Positions 1-8,736 of a stretch of DNA of 64,000 bases are shown piece after piece (the first letter of the stretch is position 1; every line of letters begins with the position of its first letter). The notes under the pieces were generated by a model. That model was not told where the DNA came from. It saw only the letters and a list, made by a program, of their open reading frames with translations, and searched no databases. Both the position numbers and the translations under genes were made by a program. This stretch comes from a bacterium (GTDB lineage: Bacteria; Myxococcota_A; Bradymonadia; Bradymonadales; Bradymonadaceae), in NCBI GenBank assembly GCA_030427705.1, contig JAUIBR010000029.1, forward strand, positions 1 to 64,000, written 5' to 3'.

Positions 1-792
1 ATTGAATTGAAACTCTGACTTTGAGCGAAGTTGGATTTCTTGGACCTGTTCATACACGACATCATCTGCGTCCGGCCAGTGTTCGCCGTCGCGCAGCAGG
101 CTGATTATTCGATTGGTGGGTAACTCGGGAACGATCGCGATGTCGAGTTTGCCGTCGTCCAATTCCGCCAACGGCGTTACACGGCGGCCTCCGCCCGTCT
201 GCGTTCCGTTTCCTATGCACACAGCCAGCGCGCCGCCCGACCATGTGAAGTCCCCGTCGAGGTCGATCTCGATCGGGTGAATTCGCGAAAGGTCGGCCAG
301 ACCACTTAGAAGGTAGGCCGCGCCGCCCAGAATCGTCTTGGCTTCGGCCGGCGTCGATGTCGTGATCTCTGCGCCAAACCCGCCTGTCGCGACGTTGATA
401 AACGCGCGCTCATTGATCATACCGATGTCGATCATTCGGGGTTCGGCAAAAGGGATCAACGCCAGTGTTTCATTGGGGTTCGTGAAGTTCGCCAATCCCA
501 GAGACGTCGCAAAATCGTTTGCCGTTCCGTAGGGCATCACCCCAAGACCGCATTCTCGTTCGCTTTGTAGTAGCCCGTTTACGACCTCGTTGATCGTGCC
601 ATCTCCGCCCGCTGCAACCACAATGTCGACGCCTGCATCGGCAGCTTCGTGCGCGAAGCGCGTCGCATCGCCGGCCTCCCAGGTGAGTCGCACCTGAATC
701 CCCACGCCGTCGGCACGCATCTCTTCGATGTCCGCACGTAACGCCTGGTCAGCGGCGGCTTTCGGATTCAAAACTAGGCATAGAGAAGGCAT
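1..792 (-). CDS. Diacylglycerol/lipid kinase (YegS/DAGK family), 3' end cut by window edge
   Basis: Read on the minus strand from ATG at 792 with no stop before the window edge, so the C-terminus is missing. The N-terminus MPSLCLVLNPKAA is followed by the nucleotide-binding signature AAGGDGTINEVVNGL and PYGTANDFA, which are the hallmarks of the DAGK catalytic domain. Members phosphorylate diacylglycerol, sphingoid bases or related lipids with ATP at the inner face of the membrane; the lipid used here cannot be told. The visible 264 codons cover the catalytic domain and most of the C-terminal beta-sandwich. It is divergent from the ABC exporter at 866 with about 70 bp between them. A nearby upstream ATG (at 796) is out of frame. 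Confidence 0.85.
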   Translation of the reverse strand, partial: MPSLCLVLNPKAAADQALRADIEEMRADGVGIQVRLTWEAGDATRFAHEAADAGVDIVVAAGGDGTINEVVNGLLQSERECGLGVMPYGTANDFATSLGLANFTNPNETLALIPFAEPRMIDIGMINERAFINVATGGFGAEITTSTPAEAKTILGGAAYLLSGLADLSRIHPIEIDLDGDFTWSGGALAVCIGNGTQTGGGRRVTPLAELDDGKLDIAIVPELPTNRIISLLRDGEHWPDADDVVYEQVQEIQLRSKSEFQFN

Positions 793-865
793 ACATTTTC
801 ATCGTTTTACGGTGGCGGCTACTTCATATCGCAATCCATGAAACGCTGATAGTCTCGGTTCCACG

Positions 866-2656
866 ATGGCACGAAGAGGAAGACGAACAGAAGCACCGGA
901 CGGGGAGTTCGATTGGCGATTGCTTAGCAGTTTGCTGCCGTTCCTCTGGGACTTTAAGTGGCGAGCTGGCCTAGCGCTGCTGTTGCTCGTGTCCGCGAAG
1001 GGAGCGACAGTCGCGATACCCATGGTGCTCAAGTACATCGTCGACGCCCTGGATGCGTCGAAGACGGCGGTCATCGCCGCTCCGATTGGATTGGTCATTG
1101 GATACGGCGCGCTGCGCGCGTCGTCTTCCATATTCCGCGAACTTCAAACGTTGGTTTTCGCGCGTGTGCGCTACGGCATCATGCGCACCGTGTCTGCGCG
1201 GCTCATCAAGCACCTCCACGCGCTTTCACTGCGCTACCATCTCGAACGCAAGACCGGCGCGCTTACTCGAGACATTGACCGTGGAACGAACAGTATCGGC
1301 ACGCTGCTGAATTACCTTCTCTTCAACATCGTCCCCACGATCTTAGAAGTCGTGATGGTCAGCACCATCTTGCTAACCACCTATAGCGCGTCCTTCGCCG
1401 GTGTGATCGTCGCTACATTTACGGCGTATGTGATCTGGACGTTGGTCATAACGCAGTGGCGTATGAAGTTTCGGATCGAGTCCAACAAGCTAGATTCCAA
1501 GGCCAGCAGCTACGCGATCGACGGGCTGTTGAACTACGAGACGGTCAAGTACTTCGGCAACGAAGAGTTCGAGACCAATCGGTACCAGGAAGCGCTGACC
1601 AATTGGCAAAACTCCGCGCTACGGTCGCAAATGTCGTTGAACATGCTCAACGGCGGTCAGGCACTGATCATCGCCGCCGGAGTTACGGGCGTGATGATTC
1701 TGGCCACGCAGCGGGTCGAAGCCGGAGACATGTCGCTTGGTGACTTGGTCGCGGTGAACGCGTACCTGCTCCAGCTGTTCATGCCGCTTGGATTCCTGGG
1801 AATGGTCTACACCATTCTCAAGAACTCGGTGACGGACATGCAGCGTATGTTCGATATCTTGGAGTCTGAGCCTGAGGTTCAAGACAAGCCAAACGCAGCC
1901 GAGTTGGTCATCGATTCACCGGCCATCCGTTTTCAAAACGTCCACTTTGGTTACGACCCTGAACGCCAGATCTTGTTCGACGTCGATTTCGAGATTCCGG
2001 CTGGCAAACGGCTTGCCGTTGTGGGCCCAAGCGGATCCGGAAAATCGACGCTCAGCCGCTTGTTGTATCGATTCTATGACGTGCAAAAGGGGGCTGTTCT
2101 GGTCGACGGAAACGACATTCGCGACGTCACGCAGGACAGTCTTCGAAGCAAGATTGGGATCGTTCCGCAGGACACTGTGCTGTTCAACGATACGCTGGAA
2201 TACAACTTCCAATACGGTCGCCTCGACGCAACGAAAGAAGAGCTCGAGAAGGCAGCCGAGATGGCAAATCTCACCGAGTTTATCGACTCGCTTCCCGACG
2301 GATGGCAGACCGTTGTGGGTGAGCGTGGCCTCAAGTTATCTGGAGGCGAAAAACAGCGCGTAGCCATCGCCCGAGCCATCCTTAAAAACCCGCCGATCCT
2401 CATTTTCGACGAGGCGACTTCGTCTCTTGATTCCGAATCCGAACGGTCGATTCTTGAAGCAATGCAGGATGTTTCGGCCAACAGAACGACATTGACGATT
2501 GCGCACAGACTGTCCACGATCACTGACTCAGACGAAATCATAGTGCTACGGCACGGCAAGATCGTTGAACGCGGTACACATCAAGAACTCGTCGCGAAAG
2601 GCGGCGAGTACGCGACGATGTGGTCGCTTCAGCAAGAGAACAGTGAAGACCAATAA
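866..2656 (+). CDS. ABC transporter, Atm1/HMT1-type exporter (fused permease-ATPase)
   Basis: A 596-residue half-transporter. Residues about 25-330 form a six-helix type I exporter membrane domain and residues about 350-590 the ATPase: Walker A GPSGSGKST at 387, signature LSGGEKQR at 491, Walker B ILIFDEATSSLD with D515/E516, then the IAHRLST H-loop. The stretch GMVYTILKNSVTDMQRMFDILE is typical of the Atm1/ABCB7/HMT1 group, which exports glutathione-linked or Fe-S-related compounds and heavy-metal conjugates; family membership is seen, substrate is inferred. The protein should work as a homodimer in the inner membrane. The 3' end overlaps the following kinase gene by 14 bp, suggesting co-transcription. 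Confidence 0.9.
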   Translation: MARRGRRTEAPDGEFDWRLLSSLLPFLWDFKWRAGLALLLLVSAKGATVAIPMVLKYIVDALDASKTAVIAAPIGLVIGYGALRASSSIFRELQTLVFARVRYGIMRTVSARLIKHLHALSLRYHLERKTGALTRDIDRGTNSIGTLLNYLLFNIVPTILEVVMVSTILLTTYSASFAGVIVATFTAYVIWTLVITQWRMKFRIESNKLDSKASSYAIDGLLNYETVKYFGNEEFETNRYQEALTNWQNSALRSQMSLNMLNGGQALIIAAGVTGVMILATQRVEAGDMSLGDLVAVNAYLLQLFMPLGFLGMVYTILKNSVTDMQRMFDILESEPEVQDKPNAAELVIDSPAIRFQNVHFGYDPERQILFDVDFEIPAGKRLAVVGPSGSGKSTLSRLLYRFYDVQKGAVLVDGNDIRDVTQDSLRSKIGIVPQDTVLFNDTLEYNFQYGRLDATKEELEKAAEMANLTEFIDSLPDGWQTVVGERGLKLSGGEKQRVAIARAILKNPPILIFDEATSSLDSESERSILEAMQDVSANRTTLTIAHRLSTITDSDEIIVLRHGKIVERGTHQELVAKGGEYATMWSLQQENSEDQ

Positions 2657-5600
2657 GGAACGGCGACGCATTGGGGGATACGAAATCATCGGCCTGCTCG
2701 GACGCGGTGCGATGGGTTCAGTGTATCGCGCCCGCAGTGAAGATGCGGTTGGTGAGGTCGCGCTAAAGACCGTCGACATCCCTTCACGTTCAGTTTTGTC
2801 CACGCTGCGACGCGAGATTCGTATGCTCGAGCGCGTGGACCACCCCAATGTGGTGGGTGTTGTCGACCATGGTTCCGACGACGGTACGCCATGGTACGCG
2901 ATGGAACTTGTGGACGGGCCGACGCTGCACGATGTGCTGCAAGACGCCCCGGATCACGAGGACTTGTGCGGTATCCTGGCAAATGTATGCCGTGGACTGG
3001 CACATTTGCATTCGGCAGGAATCGTCCATCGCGACCTGAAACCGGGCAATATTATTGTCTCGAATGGCACACCCATCATCGTGGACTTTGGGTTGGCATC
3101 GACGTCGCGGGGTGGCCTGGGTCGCGAGAAATTCGACGTGCTTTCGGACTCCACCGGCACACCGAACTACATGGCGCCCGAGCAAGTTGGGGGCAAGTGG
3201 GCCGACGCGCGTGCAGACCTGTATTCACTGGGATGCATGCTCTATCAGGGCATCTACGGGCAGGCTCCGTTCGATGGTAATCCGCCGTTCTTGACCATGT
3301 TGATGCACGCCAACGAAGAACCGGAGTACCCAGACACAGATGCGCCGGCGGCGATGCTGAAGCTCACCAAGCTCTTGCTTCAAAAGGACCCAGCGGATCG
3401 ACCCGCCTACGCGGATGATGTTGCGGATCGGCTCGATGCGCTTTCGGACAATACCACGACCTACAATCGACGCTCGCGTCCGTATTTGTATCGGCCACGC
3501 CTCGTCGAACGAGACGAGCAGTTGCGCCAAATTCGCGACCACGTGACCGAGAGTTCCAAACACAAAGGCGGCGTCGTTAGCGTCGTGGGTGAAAAGGGAC
3601 TCGGTAAGACACGACTGCTGATTGAAGCCACGAGTAACCTCGCTCAGACGAACGTCGTAAATGGCGCAATATCAGAAATTGGATCCGAATTTATTAATGG
3701 TGCACATAGCGTTTTGACCGCACTTTTGGACGCATGCCAGAGCGAGGGAATCTCGTTTGAGCGCATGGTTATTAAGGGTGACGGTAAGGTCTTGGGGCAG
3801 ATTCACGAGGGTTTCGCCAACCTTGCCTCGTCGAGGGACGCACATGACCTGCACGAGTCGCGGCCTGGAGATACGCTGCGCGGGTCATTCGCCGCGTTCG
3901 CGGATGTGCTGGAACGTTGGAGCGAAAAGGCGCCAATTGTTGTCGTCTTTGATGATTTTGAGTCGCTCGATGAGTGGACAAAAAGTTGGGTGAGATGGGT
4001 CGTGCGTGGTGGACGCTATGACGCGTCGCGGGTTTTAGTCATCGTCTCAAGCCTGGAATCCATCGATGGTGTCGAGGCCGTTGAATGCGATCAGCTCGGC
4101 CCGGAAGCGATGGCCGACATGTTGACATCGATGTTCGCTTCCGACCGGGTTCCGCAGCGACTTGCCCATCTGGTTCAGACCAAATGTGAAGGCAATCCGC
4201 TTGTTGTGACCGAGCTCGTTCGCAACATGGTCGACGAGAATGTATTGGTTCGAAACGAGGTCGGCACCTGGGCGGTACAAGACTCGCCATTGGTAAGCTT
4301 TTCCTCCGTTGCGGCAAGCTCGACGTTGGCGAGCCTTCACCGCGCTAGGCTCAATGAGTTGGGGCCGGGGCCAAAGGAAATCGCGCAGCTTCTTCGAGTT
4401 CTCAACGATGCAGCCGATGTAGGTTGGTTTGAACACCGCGTGGATGATGTTGATGCACTCATCGATGAAGGTCTCGCGATCGTGTCGCCGCGCGGAATAG
4501 AGCTCGTCAACATGGACGTGATTCCAGAGCCGTCGGGGGCGGAGTTGAGCAAGTCGCATGCACTCATCGCGTCTTTCATCCCAGACGAAACACAGTACGA
4601 AGAGCTTAAGGCCAAACATCTCGAACTCGCGGGCAACACGCGCAGAGCCCAAGTTCTCTACCTGAACGCGGCCCGTGCCCATGCGAAAGCGCTGCGTTTT
4701 CGAGCGTCAATCGATGCGTTTGTGAAAGCGCGGGAACTCTCGGAAGGACTGGAAGCCGCGAGTATCTCGCTTGAAGCGGCGGAAGTTGCCATTCGCGGAG
4801 AACTCAACGAACTGGCCGAAGACCTTGCGCTGAAGTCCACACAGTTCCCTGGAATTCGCCCGTGGCTGACCGTCGGAAAGGCGCGTGGCGCTACGGGTCG
4901 TTTCGACGAATCTATTGACGCCCTACACAGCGCGAAGGCCAGGGCGATGGTCCCTGAGGAACTCGCCGAAGTGGAGTCTGAGCTCGGTGTTACATATTGC
5001 CGCGCAGGCAACACCAAAGAGGGGCGAGTTCACCTGGACTCTGCCTACGCATTTCTGTCGAAGCAGCCGCCGAGCGAGATTCAACTTCGAACGCTCATGG
5101 TGATTGGTGTTGCTGAACACCTTGAACGTGATTATGAGGCGGCGAAAGCAACATTTGAGCGCGCGCTTGAGGGGGCTCAGAAGCATGGCGTCTTAACCGT
5201 CGAACTCTATTGTCGACAGAATTTGGCAGTATTGCTGGGTGACCTGGGCATGTACGACGAAGCTATGGACCAGCTTAAGGCGCTGCTTGAGATTGTGCGC
5301 CAGAAAGGTTTGCGGGGAACGGAAGCGATAACGCTCAGCAACCTTGGCCTGATTATGTCCAAGGCGGGTTTGTATCAGAGTGCCGAGGTGACGCTTGACC
5401 TAGCCATCGAAGCACATCGACGCATCGGCGGGACCATCCAGGTCGCTACAGGCCAAGTGTATCTTGCTGATGTACTGTCGAAGCGAGGCGCGATGTCGCG
5501 TGCCCTCACCCTTGCGTCGACCGGGTGCAAGACGTTGAAAGATGCAGGTGCCCGCCGCAACTTTGGGTTTGCGATGCTGACGTTGGCAGAAATTCAACGT

Positions 5601-5855
5601 CGTGATGGGCAGATCGTCGAAGCGCGAAAGTCCATTGAATCTGCGGATAAGCTGAAGCTCAAAGACAGTTTCTACCGAAGCCTCAGCCTGTCTGGGCGGC
5701 TACGTCTGGAGATAGTTGAGGGCAAGACACCTGCGGCAGATGCAGCGCAGATCCTTCGTAAATTTACCACAGCGGTCGGATTAGAAGACGCACTAAAGTT
5801 GGAAGTCGAGGATCTTGCCACGATGAAGGGACCGCTAGAGGAATCGCCTCAGTAG
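2643..5855 (+). CDS. Ser/Thr protein kinase with AAA/NACHT-like ATPase and TPR repeats
   Basis: The GTG at 2643 is preferred because it sits inside the end of the ABC gene after a purine-rich AAGAGA and leads directly into the kinase domain; a longer reading from 2565 would be buried in the ABC gene. The product has 1070 residues. Kinase: glycine loop LGRGAMGSVY near residue 20, HRDLKPGN at 129, VDFG with D148, MAPEQ near 178. An ATPase module follows with P-loop GEKGLGKT at 316-323 and a VVVFDDFE Walker B-like strand. The last 400 residues are helical TPR/MalT-like repeats. This layout (kinase-AAA-TPR) is known from myxobacterial-type signalling and suggests a soluble sensor/scaffold kinase. 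Overlap with the Atm1-type exporter suggests coupled expression. The stop overlaps the convergent gene by 21 bp. Confidence 0.85.
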   Translation: MKTNKERRRIGGYEIIGLLGRGAMGSVYRARSEDAVGEVALKTVDIPSRSVLSTLRREIRMLERVDHPNVVGVVDHGSDDGTPWYAMELVDGPTLHDVLQDAPDHEDLCGILANVCRGLAHLHSAGIVHRDLKPGNIIVSNGTPIIVDFGLASTSRGGLGREKFDVLSDSTGTPNYMAPEQVGGKWADARADLYSLGCMLYQGIYGQAPFDGNPPFLTMLMHANEEPEYPDTDAPAAMLKLTKLLLQKDPADRPAYADDVADRLDALSDNTTTYNRRSRPYLYRPRLVERDEQLRQIRDHVTESSKHKGGVVSVVGEKGLGKTRLLIEATSNLAQTNVVNGAISEIGSEFINGAHSVLTALLDACQSEGISFERMVIKGDGKVLGQIHEGFANLASSRDAHDLHESRPGDTLRGSFAAFADVLERWSEKAPIVVVFDDFESLDEWTKSWVRWVVRGGRYDASRVLVIVSSLESIDGVEAVECDQLGPEAMADMLTSMFASDRVPQRLAHLVQTKCEGNPLVVTELVRNMVDENVLVRNEVGTWAVQDSPLVSFSSVAASSTLASLHRARLNELGPGPKEIAQLLRVLNDAADVGWFEHRVDDVDALIDEGLAIVSPRGIELVNMDVIPEPSGAELSKSHALIASFIPDETQYEELKAKHLELAGNTRRAQVLYLNAARAHAKALRFRASIDAFVKARELSEGLEAASISLEAAEVAIRGELNELAEDLALKSTQFPGIRPWLTVGKARGATGRFDESIDALHSAKARAMVPEELAEVESELGVTYCRAGNTKEGRVHLDSAYAFLSKQPPSEIQLRTLMVIGVAEHLERDYEAAKATFERALEGAQKHGVLTVELYCRQNLAVLLGDLGMYDEAMDQLKALLEIVRQKGLRGTEAITLSNLGLIMSKAGLYQSAEVTLDLAIEAHRRIGGTIQVATGQVYLADVLSKRGAMSRALTLASTGCKTLKDAGARRNFGFAMLTLAEIQRRDGQIVEARKSIESADKLKLKDSFYRSLSLSGRLRLEIVEGKTPAADAAQILRKFTTAVGLEDALKLEVEDLATMKGPLEESPQ

Positions 5856-7472
5856 GACTCCCAGACCAACGACGATCAAGAGGGTGGCGATCAGGGCACC
5901 TGCGTTGATAACCGCGAACTCTTCTGGGGGTTTGGGTTCAACTATACGCGGAGGCGTCCAGGGCACAGGTGTGGTCGGCTCCGGAGTAACTTGTTGTGCC
6001 AGCAGAATTGCCGCGTTTTCAGCAAAGGTCGCGCGACTTCGCGCGGCTTCTCGAGTGTCTACAATGGATGGTGTGCGCTGAAACGCCTGCATTCTGGATT
6101 CGGGGACGCTAGTTACGAGTTCCTTCATTTGGGCGCTCAGTATTGGTGTCGGGATTCCGGTCCGCAGCGAGATGGCGGCCGCCAAGCCTGCGTCGATCTT
6201 GGCGTCATCATTCAAGGACCAAAGCGTCGCCAGAGCCGCCCAATCTGTGAACGTATCCGGTTTCGTCGCTCCAAGAGCGAGTCTTCTGAATCCAAACGCA
6301 TCCCAGCCCTGGCTTTTTGCGACCGTCAGTAGATCGACCTCTTCACCAGATTCCACTCGTTTTGCCCAAGTCGCCACGACCATGACGTAGCGCGCACGAA
6401 GGTGCATGCCTTGCGTCAACTTCAACGCATGCCGTGCGTACTCAACGGTGTGATCATAGTCGGACATCGTCAGAAAGGACTCCATGACACCAACAGAGCG
6501 CAAGGCTTGGTCTTCTGTCGTTTGTGGCTCGACCTCAGAGAGGGCAATCGAAACTGCTGCAGGGTTGCCCGCCCTCGACAGTTCACTTGTGCTGCGAATG
6601 AGTTGCGCATTGTCACGACTCTGTTGCGCTTCCCAAGCGGTGGCAAAGACCGTTCTAAGCCGCGCTGGCGAAAACGAACTCCATCCCAGAATTGTGGTTC
6701 GGTCTTTGGGTTCGGTGCCACTCATTGACATGGTTAGCTCAATAAATGGAGGCCGCTCGGCGGTGGCGTGGATCGTAATATCGATATCTTGACCGTCGAA
6801 CGGCGAAAGGCCTGACCCATTGAGAAACCCCTTTTCGAAGCACTCTCGAAAGACAGGTTCGTTCTCCAGGATCGGAATGCTGGCGTGCCCTGTCAGCGGT
6901 GAGACAACGAACTCACCGTCTGGGCGAATAGTCATTCGGTAACGCAGATCGACGGCTGCATCGAGGTCATCGGCTCGGCAGTCCTCGACTGTTTGCCCAA
7001 TTCGTTCGCTGACTTCATTACGCAAGACACGCCGCTGTGCGCGAATCACGCGGGTTCGTTGCTTGGTTTCCTTCGGGCTGACATTGGTGATGGCGGCTGT
7101 AAACGGGCTGATGGGGCTTCGGTACTGCGCTTTGTTAGGCGCCTCGCATAAATCCCCAGTCTGCCAACTTCCGTCGTCGAGTCTCCACGTATAGAGCATG
7201 TATCGCGAACCCAGTCGGAAGACTGGAACGCAGTCAGAACTTGGCAGGGTAATCTCGATGGGGCCATCAGGTTTTTGGCCCTTGAACGCACGAATTGGTG
7301 TCGCGGTGATGGTTAGTTCGGCGATGGCCGTGACTTCGCCATAGAAGGCGAGCTCGGAGCGTTCGAATGCCCGTTCGATGCTTGGTGGTTCGTCACACAC
7401 ACACGCCCAGACGTCTGCGCTATGGCAGACGAGCAGGGCGCCCAATGTGATGAAAAAGGCTCTAGTGTGCAC
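5835..7472 (-). CDS. Secreted/membrane-anchored TIMP/NTR-like protein
   Basis: A 545-residue protein starting at GTG 7472 with a signal peptide (FFITLGALLVCHSADVWA) followed at once by CVCDEPPSIERAFERS. An N-terminal CxC after signal cleavage and the pattern GEVTAI...IRAFKG...DCVPVF..G..YMLYT...C resemble the bacterial TIMP/netrin-like (OB-fold) family, in which the first Cys coordinates or bridges. The rest is not recognised. A C-terminal hydrophobic helix (GALIATLLIVVGLGVLL) plus Arg-Arg anchors it. The start lies 11 bp inside the end of preA on the same strand, so it may be the third gene of the preT-preA unit. No catalytic function can be assigned. Confidence 0.7.
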   Translation of the reverse strand: MHTRAFFITLGALLVCHSADVWACVCDEPPSIERAFERSELAFYGEVTAIAELTITATPIRAFKGQKPDGPIEITLPSSDCVPVFRLGSRYMLYTWRLDDGSWQTGDLCEAPNKAQYRSPISPFTAAITNVSPKETKQRTRVIRAQRRVLRNEVSERIGQTVEDCRADDLDAAVDLRYRMTIRPDGEFVVSPLTGHASIPILENEPVFRECFEKGFLNGSGLSPFDGQDIDITIHATAERPPFIELTMSMSGTEPKDRTTILGWSSFSPARLRTVFATAWEAQQSRDNAQLIRSTSELSRAGNPAAVSIALSEVEPQTTEDQALRSVGVMESFLTMSDYDHTVEYARHALKLTQGMHLRARYVMVVATWAKRVESGEEVDLLTVAKSQGWDAFGFRRLALGATKPDTFTDWAALATLWSLNDDAKIDAGLAAAISLRTGIPTPILSAQMKELVTSVPESRMQAFQRTPSIVDTREAARSRATFAENAAILLAQQVTPEPTTPVPWTPPRIVEPKPPEEFAVINAGALIATLLIVVGLGVLLRRFL

Positions 7473-8736
7473 CTTTCTTCGGCCGAAGTTTGGCGCCTAG
7501 ATTCACGTGTTCGTTCCAGGTGGCGGAGTCATAGCCGTTGTCCACCTCGACCATGGAAATGCATCCATCAACCGGACACACAATTTGGCAGAGGTTGCAT
7601 CCAACACATTCGCTCTCGTCGATGACGGGAACGCGGATGGCCGGGTCGTCGTTGGGGTGGATGCATTGGTGCGCGCCGTCATGGCACGCCGTCATGCAGA
7701 CCTGGCAACCGATGCAAGCTTCCGGGTCAATCTTGGCGATGGACTCGAAGTTGAGGTCAAGGTTGCCCCACTCGCTGTAGGCTGGAACCGCTTTGCCGAC
7801 GAAATCGTCGAGCGTCTCGAAGTTGTGCTGTCGCATGTAGTCTTCAAGACCTTCAATCATGTCTTCGACGATTCGGTAGCCTTTGAGCATCACTTCCGTG
7901 CAAACCTGAACGCTGGATGCGCCAAGCAGGATGAACTCAACCGCATCACGCCAATTGGTGACGCCACCGATGCCCGAAATAGGGATGTTGAAGCCTGGGT
8001 CTCGTGAGAGCGCTGCAAGCATGTGAAGGGCGATTGGACGAACCGCAGCACCGCAGTAACCGCCGTTTGATGACTGAGTGCCCACAACGGGTTGCGGCAC
8101 GAAGTTATCGATATCTACGCCGATGATGCTCTTGATCGTGTTGATGAGCGAGACGCCATGCGCACCACCGCGCTGTGACGCCAAGCCGTGCGGCACGATG
8201 TCTCCGACGTTTGGCGTGAGCTTCGAAAGCACGGGGACGGTCGAATATTCAACAGCCCAGCTCGTGATTTCCTCGTTCACTTTGGGCTCTTGGCCAACGG
8301 CCGAGCCCATGCCGCGCTCACACATCCCGTGCGGGCATCCGAAGTTGAGCTCAAGACCGTCAGCACCCGCGTCAATTGAGCGCTTGATGATGTCCTTCCA
8401 CTCTTCCTTCGTCTCGACCATCAACGACACGATAATCGCGTGCTTGGGGTACTTCTTCTTGGTCTCGTAGATTTCCTTGAAGTTGACCTCAAGAGGGCGG
8501 TCCGTAATGAGCTCGATATTGTTGAAGCCAATGGCGCGTTTCCCGCCGTAGTTGACCGCACCAAATCGGCTCGAGACGTTCTGAATCGGGGTGCCGAGGG
8601 TCTTCCAAACTGCGCCGCCCCAACCATGGTCGAAGGCGCGCTGGATTTGTTCACCCGAGTTCGCTGGCGGCGCAGATGCCAGCCAGAATGGGTTGGGGGA
8701 TACAATTCCGCCGGTGTTGCTTGTTAAGTCTGGCAT
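7462..8736 (-). CDS. preA: NAD-dependent dihydropyrimidine dehydrogenase subunit PreA
   Basis: A 424-residue FMN/Fe-S subunit that reduces uracil or thymine to the 5,6-dihydro form, the first step of reductive pyrimidine catabolism. Residues 1-310 are a dihydroorotate-dehydrogenase-like TIM barrel with NFGCPHGMCERGMG at 131-144. The C-terminus carries two [4Fe-4S] ferredoxin motifs, Cys341/344/347/351 and Cys377/380/383/387. The start overlaps the preT stop as TAATG, so the two subunits are translationally coupled. The loop that carries the catalytic Cys in mammalian DPD reads GSAVGQ here (Val147), with a Cys at 139 instead; see findings. Confidence 0.93.
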   Translation of the reverse strand: MPDLTSNTGGIVSPNPFWLASAPPANSGEQIQRAFDHGWGGAVWKTLGTPIQNVSSRFGAVNYGGKRAIGFNNIELITDRPLEVNFKEIYETKKKYPKHAIIVSLMVETKEEWKDIIKRSIDAGADGLELNFGCPHGMCERGMGSAVGQEPKVNEEITSWAVEYSTVPVLSKLTPNVGDIVPHGLASQRGGAHGVSLINTIKSIIGVDIDNFVPQPVVGTQSSNGGYCGAAVRPIALHMLAALSRDPGFNIPISGIGGVTNWRDAVEFILLGASSVQVCTEVMLKGYRIVEDMIEGLEDYMRQHNFETLDDFVGKAVPAYSEWGNLDLNFESIAKIDPEACIGCQVCMTACHDGAHQCIHPNDDPAIRVPVIDESECVGCNLCQIVCPVDGCISMVEVDNGYDSATWNEHVNLGAKLRPKKGAH

